Assembly: GCA_905193725.1 (NCBI GenBank)
Contig: CAJJPW010000134.1
Coordinates: forward strand, 1 to 6,076
Source of the DNA: an uncultured Eubacteriales bacterium
GTDB taxonomy: Bacteria > Bacillota > Clostridia > Christensenellales > Christensenellaceae
DNA: 6,076 nucleotides
Direction of reading: 5' to 3'
The translations under genes and the position numbers were made by a program. Every line of letters begins with the position of its first letter. Position 1 is the first letter of the stretch. The notes beneath the pieces were generated by a model that searched no databases, was not told the origin of the DNA, and worked only from the letters and a program-made list of their open reading frames with translations. This document shows, one piece after another, positions 1 to 5,435 of the stretch.

Positions 1-407
1 TCGTCCGGACTGTCGTTGGACATCAAAATCTCTTCGATGACCACGCCCCGTTCCTTTTCCAGCTCCGTCTCGTCAAAGGTGGAATTGCAAAACAGGTCTG
101 TTAAAATCTCAATCGCCTCCACTGCCTTTTCGTCAATCACCTTTGCATAGTAGCAGGTGCACTCTTTTGAAGTAAAGGCGTTGAGCTGTCCTCCTAAGAA
201 ATCCATATCTTGGGCGATCTGCTTTGCCGTTCTCTTTTGGGTGCCCTTGAACATCATGTGTTCGATAAAATGGGAATATCCATTTTCCTGTTCTGTCTCG
301 CTGACGCTGCCCGCCTTCACCCAAATGCCAATGGTGCAAGATCTCACACCGGGTATTTGTTCTAATACAACTCTGCTATTGTTTTTGAGTTTTAACAATT
401 TATACAT
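1..407 (-). CDS. M16 family zinc metallopeptidase (insulinase/pitrilysin-like), N-terminal part
   Basis: The frame is open from the start codon to the left window edge and gives about 135 residues, roughly a third of a usual 420-430 aa family member, so the gene is 3' partial here. The inverted zinc motif HxxEH is visible as HFIEHMMFKGT (residues 46-56, catalytic Glu at 49). The third zinc ligand is expected about 76 residues later and fits the second Glu of VIEEI (about residue 126). GGQLNAFTSKECTCYYAKV matches the conserved strand following the active site. Bacterial members resemble the mitochondrial processing peptidase beta subunit and B. subtilis YmxG/MlpA; the substrate here is unknown. 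Two tandem ATGs occur at 410 and 407. The AAGGAG at 414-419 lies 6 nt from the inner one and only 3 nt from the outer, so 407 is preferred. No signal peptide is seen, suggesting a cytoplasmic enzyme. It is divergent from the gene at 590. Confidence 0.93.
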   Translation of the reverse strand, partial: MYKLLKLKNNSRVVLEQIPGVRSCTIGIWVKAGSVSETEQENGYSHFIEHMMFKGTQKRTAKQIAQDMDFLGGQLNAFTSKECTCYYAKVIDEKAVEAIEILTDLFCNSTFDETELEKERGVVIEEILMSNDSPD

Positions 408-443
408 CATATTCTCCTTACATTCAATATCCCTTTTTCCAAT

Positions 444-452
444 AGTATATCA
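444..452 (-). promoter_or_regulatory. Extended -10 promoter for the M16 peptidase gene
   Basis: The minus strand reads TG-A-TATACT (TG at 452-451, hexamer 449-444), a good extended -10 element about 35 bases upstream of the peptidase start codon. No convincing -35 hexamer lies 16-18 bp upstream, which is tolerated when the TG extension is present. The placement is inferred from sequence only. Confidence 0.5.
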
Positions 453-528
453 TAAAAAAAGGGGGAATATTTTAAATTTTTGAGAACAAAACTATTTTCT
501 CCTCTTCCACAGCTTCTCATAAAAAAAA

Positions 529-557
529 TGTATTTATTTGTCGAATTATGTTATAAT
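529..557 (+). promoter_or_regulatory. Extended -10 promoter for the membrane protein gene at 590
   Basis: A perfect TG-T-TATAAT lies at 549-557, with only a weak -35 candidate TGTATT at 529-534 (17 bp spacing). Transcription would begin near 563-565, leaving a leader of about 25 nt that carries the ribosome binding site. It is separated by about 80 bases from the divergent peptidase promoter. Confidence 0.6.
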
Positions 558-589
558 CAAGTTGAAGATGGGAAAGGCGGAGTTTACCT

Positions 590-1150
590 TTGGAATTTGA
601 TATGCTATTTTTCATATGTATCGCCATATTCTTGTTTACTTGCGCGATTACTGCCAGAGTTTTTCTCGGGAAACAAAAGTACTCTAAGAATATCAAATTA
701 TTTATGGTTGCTCTTTTGGCAGTTGTCTTTATCATCTTTCTTTTATTTAGCGTTTTTTATATCAGCAACACATTGGATCGCCCCACCATCATCGTCAAAC
801 ACGACGCCCTGCCCGATTACTATTTTGACTCGCCCAAAGAGAGCATTTCTCCCGCTCCCAGCAGCGAGCCAGCTACTTCTGATACCCATACTCCGGCAGC
901 CAGCAGCGCTCCTCAGGATTCTGCTAACGCCGACACTCCTTCCAGCGACTCACCTAGTGATTCTTCGGAAATTCCAGCGGACATCGACCCGAATCAAATC
1001 GTATATTTCACGCCCAATGGAACTGTATACCATTTGCGCAAAGACTGTTCTTCCCTATCCCGCTCCAAGGAAATACTGGAAGGCACCGTAGAGGACGCCT
1101 ATCTAGAGGGCAAGGAAAAGCCCTGTAAACAGTGCGGCCCTGATTCCTAG
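590..1150 (+). CDS. Two-helix membrane protein with Ser/Pro linker and C-terminal His/Cys metal-site-like domain
   Basis: The protein has 186 aa. Two hydrophobic segments (about residues 5-26 and 37-59) are joined by a short basic loop (GKQKYSKNIK). A low-complexity Ser/Pro/Ala/Asp-rich linker spans about 80-137. A compact C-terminal domain starts at VYFTPNGTVYHLRKDC and ends CKQC. His148, Cys153, Cys179 and Cys182 are spaced HX4C...CX2C. This resembles the small Ada-like zinc-binding or 'YHxxxC...CxxC' modules found at the C-terminus of many Firmicute surface and nuclease-associated proteins. Zinc binding is inferred. The start is TTG at 590: an AAGGCGGAG site at 574-582 leaves 7 nt to it, while the first ATG (602) is about 19 nt away. 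With two helices the linker and domain probably share a side with the short N-terminus; which side is not certain. It is monocistronic, and its function is not recognised. Confidence 0.85.
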   Translation: MEFDMLFFICIAIFLFTCAITARVFLGKQKYSKNIKLFMVALLAVVFIIFLLFSVFYISNTLDRPTIIVKHDALPDYYFDSPKESISPAPSSEPATSDTHTPAASSAPQDSANADTPSSDSPSDSSEIPADIDPNQIVYFTPNGTVYHLRKDCSSLSRSKEILEGTVEDAYLEGKEKPCKQCGPDS

Positions 1151-1165
1151 AGGAGGCCGCTCTTT
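1131..1165 (+). terminator. Possible terminator hairpin overlapping the stop codon of the membrane protein gene
   Basis: GCGGCC (1134-1139) pairs with GGCCGC (1155-1160). An inner TCCT/AGGA pairing lies at 1145-1148 and 1151-1154, and the outer AG (1131-1132) can pair with CT (1162-1163). It is followed only by TCTTT, a weak U tract. The stem spans the TAG at 1148-1150. It is plausible as a weak intrinsic terminator. Confidence 0.4.
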
Positions 1166-1288
1166 CCACTTGGTACTTCTTGCACGCCCCCATTCATCGC
1201 AGTTTAGGCGGGACCTTTCATTAGCCGCTATTCTCTAATGGGAAGCTTCTTCCCTAAAATATCCCTTGAAGATATAGGCCTTTTGGTA
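1166..1288. other. Gene-free stretch with two small inverted repeats
   Basis: No coding frame with a ribosome binding site or family signature was found here on either strand. CATTAG (1219-1224) is repeated inverted as CTAATG (1235-1240). GGGAAG (1240-1245) and CTTCCC (1249-1254) make a tight 6-bp stem with a 3-nt loop. An ATATCCC at 1259-1265 echoes the core of the 25-nt repeats to its right. Neither hairpin has a T tract on either strand. This would be the distal leader or tail of any transcript from the riboswitch-like element. Confidence 0.4.
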
Positions 1289-1313
1289 GTAGGGATATCC
1301 CGCGCAAGAGGCT
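1289..1313. repeat. 25-nt exact direct repeat, copy 1
   Basis: This is identical over 25 bases to 1357-1381, starting GTAGGGATATCCCGCGC and ending AAGAGGCT. It contains the 10-base palindrome GGGATATCCC at 1292-1301. The flanking bases differ on both sides, so the repeat boundary is sharp. The start-to-start distance is 68 nt. Its AAGAGGC tail (1306-1312) is complementary to the GCCTCTT at 1440-1446 that flanks the riboswitch-like element. Confidence 0.9.
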
Positions 1314-1356
1314 AGCTTGAGGCAAGGTTCATATGACTATTGAGATTAAGCTTTCT

Positions 1357-1381
1357 GTAGGGATATCCCGCGCAAGAGGCT
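1357..1381. repeat. 25-nt exact direct repeat, copy 2
   Basis: This is the second identical copy, with the GGGATATCCC palindrome at 1360-1369 and the AAGAGGC tail at 1374-1380. It directly abuts the 3' side of the minus-strand riboswitch-like aptamer. Because the core is self-complementary, the two copies can also pair with each other as a 10-bp helix in RNA. Two copies are too few and too short for a CRISPR array. Confidence 0.9.
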
Positions 1382-1446
1382 CTGTTTTCTCCGTTCTTCT
1401 GCCTGAGAGGTTTTGGTAGGACATGGCAAAGGATCTCTCGCCTCTT
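1374..1446 (-). promoter_or_regulatory. Glycine-riboswitch-like aptamer, single and degenerate, no cognate gene downstream
   Basis: On the minus strand the 5' side carries GCGAGAGATCC (GAGAGA at 1439-1434). The 3' side carries CTCTCAGGC (1409-1401) followed by AGAAGAACGG (1400-1391). This is the hallmark of the gcvT/glycine aptamer, whose 3' side reads CTCTCAGGCAAAAGGAC in known examples. GAGAG and CTCTC form the expected stem. AAGAGGC (1446-1440) can pair with GCCTCTT (1380-1374) as an outer helix. The middle part (1433-1410) departs from the usual GCCGAAGG-type core, and no second aptamer follows. No glycine cleavage or transporter gene lies downstream on this strand, only repeats and then the 3' end of an opposing gene. 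It could be a decayed or singlet riboswitch; chance resemblance is not excluded. Confidence 0.5.
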
Positions 1447-1489
1447 CCATTCCTCCCAGGCGCATTTCCCTATACTCTCTATGAACTGC

Positions 1490-1519
1490 TTGAAAGCCGT
1501 TTTGCTATTATGATATAGT
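1490..1519 (+). promoter_or_regulatory. Promoter for the zinc-ribbon/DUF2007 gene
   Basis: TTGAAA (1490-1495), an 18-bp spacer and an extended -10 TG-A-TATAGT (TG 1511-1512, hexamer 1514-1519). Transcription would start near 1525, giving a leader of about 25 nt up to the GTG start, so the riboswitch-like element upstream is not part of this mRNA. Confidence 0.55.
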
Positions 1520-1520
1520 A

Positions 1521-1549
1521 TAGATAACATACTGGTATGGAGGGAACAA
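1521..1549 (-). promoter_or_regulatory. Candidate minus-strand promoter for the riboswitch-like transcript
   Basis: The minus strand reads TTGTTC (1549-1544), a 17-bp spacer and TG-T-TATCTA (hexamer 1526-1521). It overlaps the ribosome binding site of the plus-strand gene at 1552 and would be divergent from that gene's promoter. Initiation near 1514 would transcribe the glycine-riboswitch-like element and the repeats. Confidence 0.35.
1539..1545 (+). promoter_or_regulatory. Ribosome binding site that sets the GTG start at 1552
   Basis: GGAGGGA lies 5' of GTG 1552 with 8 nt between GGAGG and the start. The in-frame ATG at 1537 overlaps this site and has no ribosome binding site of its own, so it is not the likely start. 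Confidence 0.75.
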
Positions 1550-1551
1550 CT

Positions 1552-1953
1552 GTGAAGTATTGTCCAAGATGCAAAACAGAATACCGAGATGACTTTTCAA
1601 GATGCACTGATTGCGGTGAGCCTTTGGCAGATGGGCTGCCCAGTGAAGATACGGCAGATCACTTGGAAAAGGTAGCTCCTGAAAACACAGAGCTTGTCTT
1701 GCTGACACAGGTCCCAGGGGATCAGGAGTGCATGCTCACCCGCTCTCTGCTGGAGTCCTATGGAATTCCCACCCTATACCAATACACAAAATTCAGCGAC
1801 ATCTCCCATCTATATGCTGGATCTTCTCTATTTGGCATCAACATCTTTGTGCGTCGGGATCAGCTGGAACTGGCCCAGGAGATCTTAAACGCGCCAGTGG
1901 ATCCTGACGTTTTGTTGGCAGAAGAGGAAGAGACGGAAAACGGCCCTCAGTAA
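1552..1953 (+). CDS. Zinc-ribbon protein with DUF2007-type 'putative signal transducing' domain
   Basis: The protein has 133 aa from the GTG start (MKYCPRCKTEYRDDF). A four-cysteine zinc ribbon occupies the first 22 residues: C4-X2-C7 and C18-X2-C21, each pair followed by a knuckle-like turn. An acidic linker leads to a compact alpha/beta domain from about residue 45. There ELVLLTQVPGDQECMLTRSLLESYGIPT, a variable loop, FGINIFVRRDQLELAQEIL and an acidic tail fit the DUF2007 pattern. In that pattern a domain resembling a PII/ferredoxin-like fold covers 'which copy/what level' style housekeeping proteins with no proven activity. Such zinc-ribbon/DUF2007 fusions are common in Clostridia; the role is unknown. 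The protein is soluble, with no signal peptide or helix. It is monocistronic, with its own promoter, and ends at a bidirectional terminator. An alternative ATG at 1537 would add 5 residues but lacks a ribosome binding site. Confidence 0.85.
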   Translation: MKYCPRCKTEYRDDFSRCTDCGEPLADGLPSEDTADHLEKVAPENTELVLLTQVPGDQECMLTRSLLESYGIPTLYQYTKFSDISHLYAGSSLFGINIFVRRDQLELAQEILNAPVDPDVLLAEEEETENGPQ

Positions 1954-1983
1954 GCGGAAGGCCATTTTGGGCATAAACCTCTA

Positions 1984-2037
1984 AAACCAAACCCGGCAGC
2001 ACATTCCACCAACGGAACACACTGCCGGATTTTCTAT
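1984..2037. terminator. Bidirectional intrinsic terminator between convergent genes
   Basis: CCGGCAG (1993-1999) pairs with CTGCCGG (2022-2028). A symmetric CACA/CACA internal loop and an inner TTCC/GGAA stem close a 6-nt loop. On the plus strand the stem is followed by ATTTTCTATCTT; on the minus strand by GTTTGGTTTT. It lies 39 nt after the zinc-ribbon gene stop and 32 nt after the methyltransferase stop, so it can serve both. Confidence 0.85.
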
Positions 2038-2060
2038 CTTCTCACGAAAACAGCAAATTC

Positions 2061-2936
2061 TCAATCTTCTAGGCGAATGTCGTTGGGGTTCCACCCCAGG
2101 ACGGACATGGTTGTGGTTCTATCTATTTCAAACTTTCCATCGGGAAGTTGTTTGGTGATTGTATCCACGCGGCGTTTAAACTCCTCTTCTGCCGCCGTGT
2201 TTAAAAACTTTGCATGTCCACCCATCTTTTCATACAGCGCCTGTCTGCTCTCCTCAACGATGCGCTCCTCTCTGTAAGCGTACTGTACAGTAGGATGGGC
2301 GCCGTGATCGTATAAAATATTAAAGTGGATGTTGAACCCATAGAGGAACCCATCGGGCCGGATGCGGTTTTTCTGTGCCCCTGCGTCCGTTGCCGATACG
2401 ATGGGATTGTGATTTTCCACCAATCCTCTTAAAAGGTTCATCCCGCCAAATCTGCTATAGGTATTCATGAGGGAATAGCAGTATTTGGTTGCGGCTGAAC
2501 TGATTTTCAAAATATCCGCCTGAGCAGGCGAATGCCTTGCCACTACAATATCGTACTTGGGGAAATCCACGCCTGGCCGCGCCGTGTTCCAGTTACACTG
2601 AATCACATCGGTGTTCGTCGCTCCCGCTTTTGCGGTGTTTTCCCGAAACAGCCTGAGCATCTCATCACCAAAGTCCAGGCCCGTTACCCATTTTGCCTTA
2701 GCTGCTATGGGGACGGAGAGCATCCCAGGGCCACAGCAAATATCCAGCACCCTGTCTTCTGGGCCAATTTGGTCCATCAAATCCACTTGCCTTTGGGTGA
2801 ATTCGATTTCCTCCTGGCATCTCCTGTTCCACCCTTCTGCCGCATCATCCCATCTGGCAGCGGTGGCGTCGTCTTTGTCCCGATATCCCCAATCGTTGTG
2901 TTTTTCAATCTCCCGCCAATTGAGCCATCCGATCAT
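2061..2936 (-). CDS. Class I SAM-dependent methyltransferase, last gene of the metal-chelate importer operon
   Basis: The protein has 291 aa. SAM-binding motif I is RVLDICCGPGML (residues 62-73) at the end of the first Rossmann strand, with Cys67 where Gly is commoner. The acidic ribose-binding residue fits D88 in VTGLDFGDEML. YDIVVARHS (128-136) fits the motif IV strand. A Trp/Asp-rich N-terminal cap (WLNWREIEKHNDWGYRDKDD) precedes the fold, and the C-terminal 120 residues are substrate-specific and not recognised. The start is ATG 2936, with AGGAG at 2946-2942 and 5 nt spacing. An upstream in-frame ATG at 2981 falls inside a hairpin and has no ribosome binding site. It lies 80 nt downstream of the lipoprotein gene on the same strand. 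Related genes accompany iron-complex ABC importers in anaerobes, so a role in modifying an imported chelate or chelator is plausible. The substrate is unknown. Confidence 0.88.
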   Translation of the reverse strand: MIGWLNWREIEKHNDWGYRDKDDATAARWDDAAEGWNRRCQEEIEFTQRQVDLMDQIGPEDRVLDICCGPGMLSVPIAAKAKWVTGLDFGDEMLRLFRENTAKAGATNTDVIQCNWNTARPGVDFPKYDIVVARHSPAQADILKISSAATKYCYSLMNTYSRFGGMNLLRGLVENHNPIVSATDAGAQKNRIRPDGFLYGFNIHFNILYDHGAHPTVQYAYREERIVEESRQALYEKMGGHAKFLNTAAEEEFKRRVDTITKQLPDGKFEIDRTTTMSVLGWNPNDIRLED

Positions 2937-2961
2937 AGTTTCTCCTTTCCCTGATAAAGGG

Positions 2962-2988
2962 ATGCCACATGCAATGAACATGTGGCAT
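2962..2988. repeat. Perfect 10-bp hairpin in the lipoprotein-methyltransferase gap
   Basis: ATGCCACATG (2962-2971) and CATGTGGCAT (2979-2988) form a perfect stem around a 7-nt loop. On the minus strand it is followed by CCCTTTATCAGGG (a second 4-bp stem) and then the methyltransferase ribosome binding site. There is no T tract on that side, so it is not a standard terminator. It may protect or process the mRNA, or tune the last gene's expression. Confidence 0.7.
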
Positions 2989-3016
2989 ATGGCACCCCCA
3001 TTTTTTTGCTGTTATA

Positions 3017-4141
3017 TTATGGATTCATGATCTCCTGGTATTCTTCGTCCGTCAAGTCGTATTCATAGAAGGTTTCATAGAAGTACCGCACCTCTTTTTC
3101 TACGTCTACCTCTTCAGCAAGTTCTGGATGAATGATGGTAAACGCATAGGTGAGCTGGATGGGCGCCTCTACATGGCCCAGATACCATACGCTGCCGCCT
3201 TTGGGATTGGCGTATACTTGATTGTTTTTTACAGCGGAAAGTCCCGCGTACTGGGGCTCTGACAGGAACTCATCTCTGACTTCCGTGCTGGTAGCCACGA
3301 TAATGTCCGGGTCTAGGTTGATCAGCTCTTCCAGTGTCACGTCGATGTTGCTGGTATCTCCCAGTTCCAGATCTAAGGAAGCCAGCTTGCCGCCGCACAG
3401 TGTAACCCAAGAATAGGGCATGGAGTCCTTTCCGTTGGTTCTCAAAGTAGAGCCGTTGGCAATGTAAACGGTAGGCCGGTCTTCCTCTGGGATGTCAGCT
3501 GTGCGCTCCTCTGCCTCTGAAATTCTGGAGGTATAGTATTCTCGATAAGCAGCCGCTTCTTCCGCTGCTTCTCCGCCCAGCACTTCGCCCATCAGATCCA
3601 CTGCATCCATCAGCTCTTCTGCGCTCAGGATGTTACATGCCACCACGGGGATCTCCGCCTCAATAATGGCTTCTGGCACGCTGTCTATGCCATATCCCCA
3701 GATGATCACATCTGGATCGTACTCCAATACCGATTCTACGTTCACATCGTCCCGAGACATCGCTGCCAAATCGTTCAGCCCTGGAAACATCTTTCCATTT
3801 AAGGTATCAGCGGTAAATGTACCAGCGCCCGCGACCACTGCGTCCTCTGCGCCCAGCATAGCCAGTATTTGGGTCACAGCTGGGGTGATGCAGATAATGC
3901 TATCCACCTCATTGGGAATTTCCACTTCACGGTCATAGAAGTCCACCACAGTGTGGGTGCCCGTGCTGTCCTCAGCTGGGCTTTCGCTGGGCTCTGCCGT
4001 ATTTTCGCTCGTCTGCGTCGCGCTCTCTGTGGGAGCGGACGGAGATGCATCGGTTCCTGCGGAATTGGAGCAGCCTGCGAAGACGCTTATCATCATGGCC
4101 ACTACAACCAACAATATAACTCCTCTTTTTGCTCTTTTCAT
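3017..4141 (-). CDS. Iron-complex/cobalamin-type ABC importer substrate-binding lipoprotein (FecB/BtuF-like)
   Basis: The protein has 374 aa. A lipoprotein signal peptide comprises the basic MKRAKR, a hydrophobic run 8-22 and the lipobox FAGC with Cys24 as the lipidation site. A Ser/Thr/Pro/Glu-rich tether spans 25-62. The helical-backbone binding-protein fold then begins at TVVDFYDREVEIP. The first lobe contains ICITPAVTQILAMLGAEDAVVAG and ESVLEYDPDVIIWG; the second contains TLEELINLDPDIIVATS and NNQVYANPKGG. The C-terminus, FYETFYEYDLTDEEYQEIMN, is typical of the iron/molybdate/cobalamin cluster of binding proteins. It is anchored outside the membrane and delivers a metal complex to the permease; the ligand is not determinable from sequence. 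The start is ATG 4141 with an AGGAGAG site at 4153-4147. It sits 47 nt after the ATPase gene and upstream of the methyltransferase. Confidence 0.93.
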   Translation of the reverse strand: MKRAKRGVILLVVVAMMISVFAGCSNSAGTDASPSAPTESATQTSENTAEPSESPAEDSTGTHTVVDFYDREVEIPNEVDSIICITPAVTQILAMLGAEDAVVAGAGTFTADTLNGKMFPGLNDLAAMSRDDVNVESVLEYDPDVIIWGYGIDSVPEAIIEAEIPVVACNILSAEELMDAVDLMGEVLGGEAAEEAAAYREYYTSRISEAEERTADIPEEDRPTVYIANGSTLRTNGKDSMPYSWVTLCGGKLASLDLELGDTSNIDVTLEELINLDPDIIVATSTEVRDEFLSEPQYAGLSAVKNNQVYANPKGGSVWYLGHVEAPIQLTYAFTIIHPELAEEVDVEKEVRYFYETFYEYDLTDEEYQEIMNP

Positions 4142-4188
4142 TTTTTCTCTCCTTTTTTAAAACATTCTATTTTCTGCGGAATCTTCCG

Positions 4189-4983
4189 CTAGAGCACATC
4201 GTCTTTCCGCATGGGTACGCATACTTTGCGTTCCAGCGTTTTGAACACGTTGCGGATGCGCACATCCACATCATAGATTTCTCTCAGGTTTTCCTCAGTG
4301 ATCACATCATTGGGTTGCCCCACCGCCACGAAAGTCCTATGATTCATAATGGCGACCTTATCTGCGATTAGAAAGGCATGGTCTGGGTTGTGGGTGGTGA
4401 TGATCACCCCTACCCCCTTTTTCTTCATGGTCTCCACCATTTCCAGCGTCTTTAACTGCTTGCCAAAGTCCAAGTGAGCCGTGGGCTCGTCCAACATCAA
4501 AAATGTGGCTTCTTGTGCGATGGCACGGGCTATCATAACCAATTGTAGCTGACCGCCGGAAAGCTGCGTGCAGGAGCGAAATGCCAGCTCTTGCAGCCCC
4601 AGGCCTTCAATGGCCTCTTCTACCTTTTGGTAATCCTCTGTGGTGGGTTTACTCGATCTCTGTAAATGCGGTGTTCTCCCCAGCATGATCACATCCATCA
4701 CCCGATAGGGAAACACCATATGATACGTCTGGGGGATGTATGCAATGTGTTTTGCCAGTGTTTTGGGTGGAATCTCCCGAATATCCCGCCCATCCAGGGT
4801 AACGCTTCCCTTTTTTAGCTTGAGCAAATTCATAATTCCCTTGAGCAGGGTCGATTTGCCTATGCCGTTGGGTCCCAATATGCAGAAGATTTCACCGTCG
4901 TAGATGGTACAACTCAGGTCTGTAAAGATATCGTTCTTTCCGTCGTAGGAAAAGGTCGCATTGTTAATACTGATTTCCGACAT
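4189..4983 (-). CDS. Iron-complex/cobalamin-type ABC importer ATPase (FecE/BtuD-like)
   Basis: The protein has 264 aa, normal for the family. Walker A is GPNGIGKST (37-45); the Q-loop is YIPQ (Gln85). The signature is LSGGQ (141-145), Walker B is FLMLDEP (161-167, catalytic Glu166), the D-loop is near HLD (170-172) and the switch His is 198 in TTHNPDHA. The hydrophobic VFPYRVMDVIMLGRTPH after the Q-loop is characteristic of the FecE/BtuD/FhuC group. It is cytoplasmic and powers uptake through the permease dimer. The start is ATG 4983, whose A is also the last base of the permease TGA stop (TGATG), so the genes overlap by one base and are probably translationally coupled. A GAAGGGTGG-like site lies 5 nt upstream. 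The frame stays open further upstream to 5229, but that part is out-of-frame permease sequence. GCGGAA/TTCCGC forms a small stem over the stop. Confidence 0.95.
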   Translation of the reverse strand: MSEISINNATFSYDGKNDIFTDLSCTIYDGEIFCILGPNGIGKSTLLKGIMNLLKLKKGSVTLDGRDIREIPPKTLAKHIAYIPQTYHMVFPYRVMDVIMLGRTPHLQRSSKPTTEDYQKVEEAIEGLGLQELAFRSCTQLSGGQLQLVMIARAIAQEATFLMLDEPTAHLDFGKQLKTLEMVETMKKKGVGVIITTHNPDHAFLIADKVAIMNHRTFVAVGQPNDVITEENLREIYDVDVRIRNVFKTLERKVCVPMRKDDVL

Positions 4984-5435
4984 CACGCCCACCCTTCTCT
5001 CGCGCGTTTCAGCACTATAATGTACAGCGGCGCTCCCACAATGGAAGTCACAATGCCTACCGGTATCTCCGCCACCGTCAGCGTGCGGCAGACTAAGTCT
5101 ACAATCAATAGAAAGGCCGCCCCAATGGCAAAGGAGCAAGGGATGAGTTTTCGCGCATCCGGCCCAATTATCATCCTGGTAATCTGCGGGATCACCACAC
5201 CTACCCAGCCGATCATCCCACAGACGCACACAGCCGATGCGGTGATCAACGTAGAGCAGATAATAATCATAATCCGCGTCCGTTTGACGTTGATGCCCAA
5301 GGCCAGCGCTTCGTCATCTCCAAAGGACAGCACATTCACCCGCCAGCGTATGGACATTAACAGAAGGGTGCAGACGGCTATGACCGGCACGAGAAAATAC
5401 ACGTTGGAGACAGTGATATCCCCAAACGACCCCAT
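4983..5435 (-). CDS. Permease C-terminal frame (second part of the split FecCD gene)
   Basis: From the first in-frame ATG (5435) this gives 150 residues; homology extends two codons further upstream (Trp-Leu) to the frameshift. FGDDEALALGINVKR (38-52) is the conserved cytoplasmic loop that couples to the ATPase. GMIGWVGVVIPQITR (73-87) is the late permease signature, followed by two helices. The ATG is the Met of FWLMGS, not a true start, and no ribosome binding site precedes it. The stop overlaps the ATPase start by one base. Confidence 0.6.
   Translation of the reverse strand: MGSFGDITVSNVYFLVPVIAVCTLLLMSIRWRVNVLSFGDDEALALGINVKRTRIMIIICSTLITASAVCVCGMIGWVGVVIPQITRMIIGPDARKLIPCSFAIGAAFLLIVDLVCRTLTVAEIPVGIVTSIVGAPLYIIVLKRAREGWA

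Noticed and set aside
480..1091. 203-codon plus-strand open frame, longer than the called membrane protein gene
   Set aside because: It has no ribosome binding site at its start. Its Leu/Pro/Arg-rich, low-meaning composition fits a frame-shifted copy of the Ser/Pro linker, whereas the 590-1150 frame has helices, a conserved His/Cys domain and a placed ribosome binding site.
1289..1381. Possible CRISPR repeats
   Set aside because: There are only two copies, one 43-nt interval, no cas genes and no further units on either side.
1312..1530. 72-codon minus-strand open frame over the riboswitch-like element
   Set aside because: No ribosome binding site or family signature is visible, and it crosses the aptamer stems and one repeat, so it is better explained as non-coding.
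2937..2981. Methyltransferase start at ATG 2981
   Set aside because: The extra 15 residues come from the intergenic hairpin and lack a ribosome binding site, while ATG 2936 has AGGAG 5 nt upstream.
2532..3030. Two plus-strand frames of about 140 codons opposite the methyltransferase
   Set aside because: They are shadows of the methyltransferase gene with no start signals; their composition is that of antisense reading.
4984..5229. N-terminal extension of the ATPase frame up to 5229
   Set aside because: The extension is the out-of-frame reading of permease helices. Homology begins at MSEIS (4983) and the TGATG overlap fits an operon start.
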